From Methanosarcinales archaeon (GTDB taxonomy: Archaea; Halobacteriota; Methanosarcinia; Methanosarcinales; Methanosarcinaceae): a DNA stretch of 5,062 nt. Positions within the stretch are counted from its first letter, which is position 1. Each line of letters opens with the position of its first letter. The stretch spans positions 1-5,062 of the forward strand of contig JAAXQB010000132.1 in assembly GCA_012329085.1 (NCBI GenBank), given 5' to 3'. Positions 1 through 4,873 of this stretch are shown here, one piece after another. The position numbers and the translations under genes are program-made. The notes under the pieces were generated by a model. It did no database searches, was not told where the DNA came from, and was given only the letters and a program-made list of their open reading frames with translations.

Positions 1-117
1 ATTTATCAAAATGGGATAAAGTTGACAAAAAAAGTAATGGAAGTTTATGAGAATAATATCAAAAGATCAAAAATTTTACCGCGGTGGGATGTTACTATTA
101 TGCCTACTTTTTGGTAA
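1..117 (+). pseudogene. 3' end of a transposase gene, probably ISAzo13 family (partial)
   Basis: Frame 1 is open from the window edge to a TAA at 115-117 and encodes 38 C-terminal residues. The pattern Y-x-x-G-I-K-[LI]-T near the start, then I-K-R, then P-R-W-D-V-T-I-x-P just before the end, matches my memory of ISAzo13-type (Rhodopirellula-type) transposases. Those end in Y-P-x-G-I-K-[IV]-S, then I-x-R, then E-W-N-Y-T-I-x-P. The match is direct in the sequence, but the family assignment rests on recall. The catalytic domain lies outside the window, so it cannot be told whether the copy is intact. No convincing terminal inverted repeat can be seen in the AT-rich DNA that follows. It could instead be the tail of an unrelated protein. 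Confidence 0.5.
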
Positions 118-350
118 ATTATATTATGTGAGTTACCTAATTTGGATTGTGCATAATCTATGAAATCATGTATCAATATTAATTCTTAATATGTTAAAAA
201 TTTTAATTTTTAGTTTAAATTGTGTAATTATTTATAAAATAAATATATAAACATAAGTATGACTAAATATCATAATAATATCAATTTTAATGAAATGCAT
301 ACATACGAAAAATATAATTTTCGATAAATTAGAAATTTTACTCAGTATAT

Positions 351-381
351 AATTTTACAAATCATATACAATATAAAAATT
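351..381 (-). repeat. 31-base AT-rich repeat, copy 1
   Basis: Read on the minus strand this copy contains TTGTATATGATTTGTAAAA. It matches the copy at 845-875 at 27 of 31 positions, and the copy at 4874-4903 with one gap and one mismatch. The preceding plus-strand bases CTCAGTATAT also recur in variant form near 711-720 and 3978-3986. No gene lies directly upstream of it on the minus strand, unlike the other three copies. Confidence 0.6.
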
Positions 382-474
382 ATTTGAAATAAAATTTAAT
401 GGTACTATAAAAATTGTAAAAAACTTTACAATAAAAAAGAAAAAAAAGAAGGAAATCTTACAAAATTTCCAACA

Positions 475-534
475 ATGAAACATTTTAAATTAGATGATGA
501 TGCATCAGCAGTTTTCATTCTAATTTTATTCTAA
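475..534 (+). pseudogene. possible remnant of an archaeal type IV pilin N-terminus
   Basis: An ATG at 475 opens a 19-residue frame ending at TAA 532-534. It reads MKHFKLDDDASAVFILILF. Archaeal pilins of the Pilin_N family typically begin with a few basic residues, then D-D-A-V-S-P-V-I-G-V-I-L-M, where the signal peptidase cuts before a hydrophobic helix. This frame resembles that pattern with the V after A lost and P changed to A, and it stops inside what would be the helix. An AAGG lies about 22 bases upstream, too far to be a good ribosome site. The resemblance is short and could be chance in AT-rich DNA. Confidence 0.2.
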
Positions 535-690
535 AACTATTTAATCAATACGATTTACATTCAATATAATTTATAATATTTAAGAAATTTTGTCAAATTA
601 ATCATTTGAATGCATTCGATTATGTTTAAAACCGTGATTTTTTTATGATGCATATATAACAACAAGAATTGTTATATCATTTATATAAAT

Positions 691-776
691 GAAAAATTAA
701 AAAATTTCTCTGAGTGTATAATCTATACAAGAAATTAAAAAATTCTATGAGCATATAACTTTATAAATTATATAAG
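691..776 (+). repeat. two adjacent degenerate copies of an AT-rich module
   Basis: Two successive stretches start with AAATTAAAAAAT and continue through TTCT and a GAG-containing step into TATA-rich sequence (691-730 and 731-776). A third similar stretch is at 3960-4010, where it leads directly into a TAAC-hairpin element. The copies are imperfect, and low complexity makes the boundaries uncertain. Confidence 0.4.
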
Positions 777-844
777 ATTTAAAAAATCTGCGGATATAAG
801 ATTTAAAAAATAAACACTAAGTTATAATGTATATACAAAAAATA

Positions 845-875
845 AATTTTACAAATTATACACAATTCAAAAATT
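845..875 (-). repeat. 31-base AT-rich repeat, copy 2, downstream of the decarboxylase gene
   Basis: This copy differs from the one at 351-381 at 4 of 31 positions. On the minus strand it begins 24 bases beyond the decarboxylase stop codon, so it would lie in the 3' untranslated part of that transcript. Its orientation relative to the upstream gene is the same as for the copies after SRP RNA and leuD. Confidence 0.6.
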
Positions 876-898
876 TATAAAATGTGCCTAATTTAAAA

Positions 899-1909
899 TT
901 AATCTACTATTCGAACTTCACCACCAATTCCTGTGCGAATGGTCTTAAGTCCCAGCAACTCTATTTTTTTTTGAACTTCAGGTATATGCTTAGGATAGGT
1001 GTTGATAAATACCGAGGGACCCGTTTGCATTGAAAACCATACTGGAATTCCTTCTTGACGCATTTTTTTAACTTCAGCAATAACTTGAATACTTTCTGGT
1101 TGAAATATAACTATTCCATGTTGTCCTGTCATTGTTAATGCATGCAATTCAAGTGCATCTATTTCTGATAATTGTGCAACTTTTTCTAAATCTCCTGTTT
1201 TAATTGCAAGTTCCATTTCTTCAATTCGTATATTAACACTTTTAATTCGTGCTTCAAAAAAGGGTGATGTGACTATATCCGAGTGTACTTCTTCTGTTCG
1301 AATATCTGAAGGTATTGGGACTATCAATATACCCATGTCCAAATTAGACTTAGTGGCTATTTTTTCTGCATACGAACTTCCATCGTCTTTTCCAGTGTAC
1401 CAGCGTGCATATTCGCCTGCAACACTTCTGGACGCAGACCCTGCGAGCCTTCTTGCAATTCTGGATATGATTTTAAGATTCCATCCATATTTTTTATCTA
1501 AGTTTGCTGCTTTAAATGCGGCTCCTGCAAGTGCTGCTCCACCAGCTGATGAAAAACCTAAACCTTTTGCTTCATTATAACTTAAACTATTTTCTGATGA
1601 TACTTTGAATTTTTTTGTAATGCCTGCTAATTCTTTCACTTTATTTAGAATTGTTAGACATCTATTGAATGCATTTTCTCCTTCTATTAGCTTTTTGCCA
1701 TTCATTACAATAGTATCTTGCTCAAAATCACCAAACTCTACGGTTGTTTTTGTATAGAGTGCATCAATATTAACAGAAATACTATCATGGAATGGAATGC
1801 GTAATTCTTTATCTATAAGCCCATGATATTTAAGTAATCCTTGCATTGGATGCGCTATTGCTGTTGCTTTCATTTCGTCTTTTTTACATTCTTTCATTTC
1901 TTTTTTCAT
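899..1909 (-). CDS. mevalonate decarboxylase-family protein (GHMP fold), Asp-less variant
   Basis: This 336-residue protein has the layout of diphosphomevalonate decarboxylase. An N-terminal A-H-P...L-L-K27-Y-H-G corresponds to the family's A-P-V-N-I-A-x-I-K-Y-W-G-K. The GHMP phosphate loop is G116-L-G-F-S-S-A-G-G. G157-S-A-S-R161-S matches G-S-A-C-R-S. W-F-S-M-Q295-T-G-P-S occupies the place of F-D-A-G-P-N, so the catalytic Asp is replaced by Gln295, while the Lys (K27) and Arg (R161) of the classical triad remain. Classical enzymes phosphorylate the 3-OH using that Asp and then decarboxylate. Loss of the Asp suggests action on an already 3-phosphorylated substrate (bisphosphomevalonate decarboxylase of the Thermoplasma route) or another altered specificity. 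Its cellular role would be isoprenoid supply for archaeal lipids in the cytosol. Homology favours M13 as the start, since M1-E12 is a charged extension. M1 and M5 are alternatives, and none has a clear Shine-Dalgarno. No pathway partner is adjacent. Confidence 0.85.
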   Translation of the reverse strand: MKKEMKECKKDEMKATAIAHPMQGLLKYHGLIDKELRIPFHDSISVNIDALYTKTTVEFGDFEQDTIVMNGKKLIEGENAFNRCLTILNKVKELAGITKKFKVSSENSLSYNEAKGLGFSSAGGAALAGAAFKAANLDKKYGWNLKIISRIARRLAGSASRSVAGEYARWYTGKDDGSSYAEKIATKSNLDMGILIVPIPSDIRTEEVHSDIVTSPFFEARIKSVNIRIEEMELAIKTGDLEKVAQLSEIDALELHALTMTGQHGIVIFQPESIQVIAEVKKMRQEGIPVWFSMQTGPSVFINTYPKHIPEVQKKIELLGLKTIRTGIGGEVRIVD

Positions 1910-1965
1910 GTTATCGTATTAATAAATAAGTTGATTTTAATTTTATTTAATTTTATGTATTAAAA

Positions 1966-1972
1966 TTTTATA
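1966..1972 (-). promoter_or_regulatory. candidate TATA box for the decarboxylase gene
   Basis: The minus strand reads TATAAAA here, about 60 bases upstream of M1. The predicted transcription start is near 1943 and gives a short leader. The surrounding DNA is so AT-rich that other placements are possible. Confidence 0.25.
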
Positions 1973-2000
1973 GATGTGTTTGAATTGAATTTTTTCTAAA

Positions 2001-2057
2001 TTTTTTAATAACTCGTTTGGAACAAACGAGTGTTTACTCGTGATTGAACAAACGATC
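2001..2057 (-). repeat. compound hairpin element, copy 1
   Basis: On the minus strand, 2 bases after the HAD stop codon, hairpin A (2036-2057) is followed by AAAC (2032-2035), hairpin B (2011-2031), then TTATTAAAAAA. Hairpin B has a perfect 9-base stem, arm ACTCGTTTG, with loop TTC. Hairpin A is weaker: one mismatch and one G-T pair in its outer stem. The TAAC that precedes the other copies is not conserved here, and there is no AT-rich upstream module because the HAD gene occupies that side. No T-run follows hairpin B on this strand, so it is not a simple terminator. Confidence 0.8.
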
Positions 2058-2059
2058 TA

Positions 2060-2725
2060 TTAAAAATTATTCTTTTCTTTTACAAGACTATACAAATAAT
2101 TTTTTAATTCTTCATGATTTTTAAATATAACATTTGCTTTTTTAAGTAAATCTGGTTCCACATGAGTTGGAATTGCAATACAATACATGTTTGCATTTAT
2201 TGCAGATTCAACTCCAAGTGGTGCATTCTCTATAACTTTACATTCATGTGCATAAACTCCAAGCATAGATGCAGCTTTTAAATATGGTTCAGGAGATGGT
2301 TTTCCATGAATCACATCTTCGCCTGAAACAATCGCATCAAAAACATCAGGATAAAATTCTGTAATCATTTTCATTGCAATTGTTCTGTCTGAACCTGTTG
2401 CCACACCAAGTTTATAATTTTCCTTCAATAAACTTAATGTTTCTTTCATACCATCAAATGGAACAGATTCATTTATTTCTAAAAATACTTCTCTTTTTCT
2501 ATGCAACAATTTATCAAAATAGTCTGGATTAATTGGAATTTTTGCTTTATTAAATACTTTTTCAATAACGCCTTTATGATTTGAACCTTCTATATCATAA
2601 ATATCTTGCCTATTAATTTTTATTCTTTTTTCAATTTCTCCAATAACTTTGATCCATGCATCTGCATGATGCGGCATAGAATTCATAAGAACTCCATCTA
2701 AATCAAAAATTAGTGCCTTTAACAT
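2060..2725 (-). CDS. HAD-superfamily hydrolase, beta-phosphoglucomutase-like
   Basis: This 221-residue cytosolic protein has all four HAD motifs: D8-L-D10-G-V near the N-terminus (nucleophile Asp8, acid/base Asp10), T110-G-S in motif II, K142-P-S-P in motif III and E166-N167-A-P-L-G-V in motif IV. The helical cap (about residues 17-88) starts with M-P-H-H-x-x-A-W, as in the beta-phosphoglucomutase/phosphatase subfamily IA. The length is normal for that subfamily. The E-N-A-P form of motif IV occurs in many members. The substrate is probably a small sugar phosphate, but it cannot be read from sequence; phosphoglycolate phosphatase and sugar phosphatase remain possible. The ATG at 2725 lies 10 bases after the stop of the winged-helix gene, so the two are probably co-transcribed. 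No strong Shine-Dalgarno precedes it. The stop codon abuts hairpin element copy 1. Confidence 0.85.
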   Translation of the reverse strand: MLKALIFDLDGVLMNSMPHHADAWIKVIGEIEKRIKINRQDIYDIEGSNHKGVIEKVFNKAKIPINPDYFDKLLHRKREVFLEINESVPFDGMKETLSLLKENYKLGVATGSDRTIAMKMITEFYPDVFDAIVSGEDVIHGKPSPEPYLKAASMLGVYAHECKVIENAPLGVESAINANMYCIAIPTHVEPDLLKKANVIFKNHEELKNYLYSLVKEKNNF

Positions 2726-2735
2726 TATTTAATAC

Positions 2736-2981
2736 TTATATATGTTGAATTCGTCCCTTTAGTGTAATACCAAGTTCAGTTAATTGATATTTACCATCTG
2801 TTTCAAAAATCAATTCTTTTTCTACAAGCTCATTTAATATATCATCTATGAGATGTTGCGATAACCGTGCAGTTTTCGCAATTAAGGTAGAACTCATGCC
2901 TCTTTTTGAACCCAACAGTTTTAAAATTTTTTGTCTATTATTATTTCCAGATACAAATCCTATTAATTCATCAATGTTCAT
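2736..2981 (-). CDS. small winged-helix DNA-binding protein
   Basis: This 81-residue protein is almost entirely one winged-helix domain. An opening helix (about 1-24) contains L-I-G-F-V-S-G-N-N-N-R-Q-K-I-L-K-L-L. The helix-turn-helix spans about 29-58 (S-S-T-L-I-A-K-T ... I-D-D-I-L-N-E-L-V-E-K-E-L-I). The wing has F-E-T-D-G-K-Y-Q-L-T-E-L-G. Similar short wHTH proteins with V-S-G-x-x-x-R near the start are common in Euryarchaeota. It has no ligand or membrane domain. A strong AAGGAGG lies 7-8 bases before the ATG and fixes the start. It is the first gene of an operon with the HAD gene, so it may regulate its own operon, which is inference. Confidence 0.8.
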   Translation of the reverse strand: MNIDELIGFVSGNNNRQKILKLLGSKRGMSSTLIAKTARLSQHLIDDILNELVEKELIFETDGKYQLTELGITLKGRIQHI

Positions 2982-2988
2982 ATTTTAT

Positions 2989-2996
2989 TCCTCCTT
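2989..2996 (-). promoter_or_regulatory. strong Shine-Dalgarno of the winged-helix gene
   Basis: The minus strand reads AAGGAGGA at the usual distance before the ATG at 2981. It is the only full Shine-Dalgarno seen in this window. The decarboxylase, HAD and leuD genes have weak or no such site. Confidence 0.85.
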
Positions 2997-3025
2997 TATT
3001 TTATTATTATTCTATCGTCTTACAT

Positions 3026-3036
3026 ACTATTTAAAC
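3026..3036. promoter_or_regulatory. possible shared, divergent TATA box (winged-helix operon / SRP RNA)
   Basis: A symmetric TTTAAA (3030-3035) lies between the divergent winged-helix operon and SRP RNA gene. On the minus strand TTTAAATAG would place transcription start near 3006, leaving a short leader that contains the AAGGAGG. On the plus strand its centre is about 45 bases before the SRP RNA end-pairing helix. The same distance separates a TTTAAA from the tRNA-Ser gene. An alternative plus-strand box, CATAAATTTTA (3042-3052), would put the start near 3073. Confidence 0.4.
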
Positions 3037-3076
3037 TTAAACCATAAATTTTATTAACTGTAACACGCATTTATAT

Positions 3077-3393
3077 ATGGCAAGCTAGTCTGGGTAGCCC
3101 GGCGTTACCTATAACCTGAAATCGCCGATATGCAGGAGACGAAACCAAGGGGCGATACTATGAACAATTTCAAACCTACAATTTCAACTGCGAAACTTCG
3201 TCCTATTTGGATGATGTTGATATGAAGGCTTATCGGAAGATTTGTTTTTATATCTTAATTGTGAAAACCGGCCGAGGTCCGGAAGGGAGCAGGCTTATCG
3301 CATGCACTCATCGCTTATAGGGTCGCGAGGTGGAGACGAAATTGCAGATTATTTGAATTTGGAATTAATATCCACCTGCGGTGTGCTTGCCAT
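3077..3393 (+). ncRNA. ffs: archaeal signal recognition particle RNA (7S RNA)
   Basis: This RNA is the scaffold of the signal recognition particle that targets nascent membrane and secreted proteins. Three features support the call. First, GGCAAGC at 3079-3085 pairs with GCTTGCC at 3385-3391, extendable by two pairs, forming the archaeal helix 1 that closes the ends. Second, the 5' domain reads CCCGGCG...TAACC.GAAA.CGCCGATATGC (3098-3132), the conserved archaeal helix 3/4 region. Third, the SRP54-binding helix 8 motif GAGGTCCGGAAGGGAGCAGG lies at 3274-3293. The length of about 317 bases is normal for Archaea. It is G+C-rich compared with its flanks. The exact ends are set by the helix and may be off by a few bases. 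Confidence 0.95.
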
Positions 3394-3397
3394 TTAA

Positions 3398-3428
3398 AAT
3401 TTATTATTGCATATGATTTGTAAAAGTT
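3398..3428 (+). repeat. 31-base AT-rich repeat, copy 3, just after SRP RNA
   Basis: The plus strand carries TTGCATATGATTTGTAAAA, one change from the minus-strand core of the copy at 351-381. It starts about 5 bases after the SRP RNA end. A further degenerate copy may follow at 3447-3475 (TATTGTATATAACTTATAC). Confidence 0.6.
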
Positions 3429-3440
3429 TATGTTAAGCAT

Positions 3441-3450
3441 TTATTTTTTT
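3441..3450 (+). terminator. candidate oligo-T terminator after SRP RNA
   Basis: TTATTTTTTT is the first long T run downstream of the SRP RNA, about 50 bases past its end. Archaeal transcription often stops at T-rich runs without a hairpin. Confidence 0.35.
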
Positions 3451-3585
3451 ATTGTATATAACTTATACAGTTATATACTAAATACGCATTCCATTTAGAA
3501 AGTCTATTTGGAACAACTGTGTGCATAGGATTGTATAAAATTGCATTTGATTTTCAAACGAATATATACCATTTAATTTAACAAG

Positions 3586-3595
3586 TTTTAAATAT
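3586..3595 (+). promoter_or_regulatory. candidate TATA box for tRNA-Ser
   Basis: TTTTAAATAT is centred about 45 bases before the mature tRNA 5' end. This is consistent with a short 5' leader removed by RNase P. ATATAAATA at 3611-3619 is an alternative but is too close to the tRNA for a start outside it. Confidence 0.35.
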
Positions 3596-3634
3596 GAAAA
3601 GCTATATGGAATATAAATAAATTTTACCATTTTT

Positions 3635-3719
3635 GGCGAGATAGCCAAGCCCGGTATGGCGTAGGATTGCTAATCCTATGGTGCTTTGCACCTCGGGGGT
3701 TCGAATCCCCCTCTCGTCG
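3635..3719 (+). tRNA. tRNA-Ser (GCU anticodon)
   Basis: The tRNA folds cleanly. The acceptor GGCGAGA (3635-3641) pairs with TCTCGTC (3712-3718), with discriminator G at 3719 as expected for serine. The D stem is GCC/GGC (3644-3646 and 3658-3660). The anticodon stem TAGGA/TCCTA encloses loop TTGCTAA with anticodon GCT at 3669-3671. There is a long variable arm, GGTGC-TTT-GCACC (3680-3692). The T arm is GGGGG-TTCGAAT-CCCCC. It reads the serine codons AGC and AGU. CCA is not encoded, and I see no intron. Confidence 0.97.
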
Positions 3720-3728
3720 TTCTTTTTT
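3720..3728 (+). terminator. oligo-T terminator of tRNA-Ser
   Basis: TTCTTTTTT starts right after the tRNA discriminator base. The same run, read on the minus strand, is the A-rich tail of hairpin element copy 2, so terminator and repeat overlap. Confidence 0.6.
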
Positions 3729-3852
3729 GATAGCTCGTTCGGAACGAGCGTTTGCTCAGTCTCGAAAAGAATAAGCGTTAGTATATACCTTCTAAAAGTA
3801 TATACTTAACACTCATTTTTTCAAAATGAGTTAGAGAAAATTTTAATTTTTC
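3724..3852 (-). repeat. compound hairpin element, copy 2 (long form)
   Basis: Read on the minus strand, this copy has an AT-rich module (3852-3781), TAAC (3780-3777), hairpin A (3776-3754), AAAC, hairpin B (3749-3733), then TATCAAAAAA overlapping the tRNA terminator. Hairpin B is shortened to 17 bases, an 8-base stem with arm GCTCGTTC. The AT-rich module contains its own perfect 9-base hairpin (3811-3831, minus-strand arm ACTCATTTT, loop GAA) followed by GTGTTAA. It aligns along its length with the module of copy 4 at 4157-4230. Confidence 0.75.
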
Positions 3853-3957
3853 GTTGATATAATTTTAAAAGACATGATGTTTTTTTCTTATTACAATTCA
3901 TTTATAAGACATGTGATTGTAAATTATATGCATCATACAAAAATATTTTTATTTTTG

Positions 3958-4099
3958 GTAAATTAAAAAATTTCTTTCAGCATATACTTTTATAAATTAT
4001 AGCATATTATATAAAATAACGCTCATTCGTTCAATCATGAGCAAACGCTTGTTCATTCTGAACAAACAAACGCTCGTTCGTTCCGAACGAGCTATCAAA
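3958..4099 (+). repeat. compound hairpin element, copy 3 (three hairpins)
   Basis: An AT-rich module (3958-4016) is followed by TAAC (4017-4020), hairpin A (4021-4042, arm GCTCAT), AAAC, an extra hairpin (4047-4067, arm GCTTGTTCA, loop TTC), AAAC, hairpin B (4072-4092, arm GCTCGTTCG, loop TTC) and TATCAAAG. The extra hairpin is a diverged copy of hairpin B, so the element seems able to grow by a unit of about 25 bases. Compared with copies 2 and 4, the AT-rich module lacks the internal hairpin. A T6 run at 4102-4107 follows. Confidence 0.8.
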
Positions 4100-4108
4100 G
4101 ATTTTTTC

Positions 4109-4144
4109 AAACGCGCATATCATTTTAAATGAACTATCAAAAAG
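4109..4144 (+). repeat. decayed hairpin B unit with conserved tail
   Basis: AAAC (4109-4112) is followed by a 22-base imperfect palindrome (TCATTT...AAATGA inside) and TATCAAAAAG (4135-4144), the normal element tail. It looks like a separate, worn copy lying between copies 3 and 4. Confidence 0.5.
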
Positions 4145-4156
4145 AATTAACACATT

Positions 4157-4291
4157 GGAAAATTAAAATATTTTCTAACTTATTTTTGTAAAGAATGGGT
4201 GTTAAATATACAATTTTATAAGTTATGTATTAACGCTCGTTCGTTCTTAAGCGAGCAAACGCTCGTTTGTTCCAAACGAGCTATTAAAAAT
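4157..4291 (+). repeat. compound hairpin element, copy 4 (long form), just upstream of leuD
   Basis: An AT-rich module (4157-4230), alignable with that of copy 2, is followed by TAAC (4231-4234), hairpin A (4235-4256, arm GCTCG), AAAC (4257-4260), hairpin B (4261-4281, arm GCTCGTTTG, loop TTC, perfect stem) and TATTAAAAA. It ends about 30 bases before the leuD start. A TTTTATAAG at 4214-4222 within it could act as a TATA box, with leuD transcripts then starting inside the hairpins. That would make them part of the leuD leader, which is inference. Confidence 0.8.
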
Positions 4292-4322
4292 TAATTTTCC
4301 CTCAATATATAAAGGCAATATT

Positions 4323-4811
4323 ATGAAACTTACAATTAAAGGGCGTGCATGGATATTTGAAGATGATATTGATACGGATGTTATAATTCCCGGAAAATAT
4401 CTAAGAACCACAGATATGCAAATATTCGCAGATCATGCCATGGAGGGTGTATACCCTGGGTTTTCAAAAAAAATACAAAAAGGTGATGTGATAATTGCAG
4501 GTAAAAATTTTGGATGTGGGTCTTCGAGAGAACAAGCAGCACTTGCCTTAAAACATGCAGGAATTGGATGCGTTATTGCCAAATCATTTGCACGGATATT
4601 TTTTAGAAATGCAATTAATGTAGGACTTCCCATCATAGAAGCGTCAGTTGAATGCGATGAAGGTAATGTTGTAGAAGTTGAATTTAATAAAGGATTTGTG
4701 AAAGTAAATAATAATATATTTAAAGCTGAAAAACTTCCAAATTTTTTACTTGAAATTTTAGAAAATGGCGGACTTATCCCCCATAGAAAGAAAAAAGGCA
4801 ATGATATATGA
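4323..4811 (+). CDS. leuD: 3-isopropylmalate dehydratase small subunit (LeuD)
   Basis: This 162-residue protein is the swivelling small subunit of an aconitase-family isomerase. With the iron-sulfur large subunit LeuC it converts 2-isopropylmalate to 3-isopropylmalate in leucine synthesis, in the cytosol. The motifs are D15-I-D-T-D-V-I-I-P near the start, the substrate-recognition loop Y26-L-R-T, K61-N-F-G-C-G-S-S-R-E (61-70), S88[15 protein letters not shown], and the C-terminal G-G-L-I-P. The length is typical of the archaeal short form. Y-L-R-T favours isopropylmalate (or citramalate-route) substrates over methanogen homoaconitase small subunits, which usually read Y-L-V. The start follows homologues, and a weak AAAGG at 4311-4315 stands about 7 bases before it. 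The TATATAAA at 4305-4312 is too close to be its promoter. LeuC and LeuB are not in the window. The stop overlaps an ATG (ATGA) that opens only 11 codons. Confidence 0.93.
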   Translation: MKLTIKGRAWIFEDDIDTDVIIPGKYLRTTDMQIFADHAMEGVYPGFSKKIQKGDVIIAGKNFGCGSSREQAALALKHAGIGCVIAKSFARIFFRNAINVGLPIIEASVECDEGNVVEVEFNKGFVKVNNNIFKAEKLPNFLLEILENGGLIPHRKKKGNDI

Positions 4812-4873
4812 TAAATATCTTAATAACATCTTTTATCTATTAAATTTATTTTTAAAATAATTTTAAATATTTA

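Larger units (their letters stand above)
118..898. other. AT-rich intergenic region with decayed repeats, no intact gene
   Basis: About 780 bases of very A+T-rich sequence have no open frame of useful length on either strand. It lies between a transposase tail and the 3' end of the convergent decarboxylase gene. It contains several copies of an AT-rich repeat (near 325-381, 691-776 and 845-875) and a short pilin-like start (475-534). On the minus strand a T6 run at 837-842 could help terminate the decarboxylase transcript. The composition suggests old, decaying mobile or accessory DNA, which is inference. Confidence 0.6.

Noticed and set aside
1269..1580. 103-residue plus-strand open frame
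   Set aside because: It lies wholly inside the decarboxylase gene on the other strand, whose conserved motifs are clear. The plus-strand peptide shows no recognisable domain.
2011..2031. Intrinsic terminator of the HAD gene
   Set aside because: The hairpin is perfect, but on the transcribed minus strand it is followed by A-rich sequence, not a T run. The same structure occurs upstream of leuD, so it is better treated as a repeat.
2848..3057. 69-residue plus-strand open frame
   Set aside because: It overlaps the winged-helix gene and its promoter region antisense. Its C-terminal part is low-complexity, translated from AT-rich DNA.
3727..4291. CRISPR array, suggested by repeated AAAC-hairpin units
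   Set aside because: The units are adjacent palindromes separated by a constant AAAC, not direct repeats with unique spacers of 30-40 bases, and copies occur in both orientations.
4305..4312. TATATAAA as the leuD TATA box
   Set aside because: Its centre is only about 14 bases before the ATG, so the start of transcription would fall inside the coding sequence.
4433..4801. 122-residue minus-strand open frame
   Set aside because: It is the antisense shadow of leuD, which carries the full set of family motifs.
4808..4843. ATGA overlap after leuD as the start of a coupled gene such as leuB
   Set aside because: The frame ends after 11 codons and shows none of the G-D-G-I-G start of isopropylmalate dehydrogenase.
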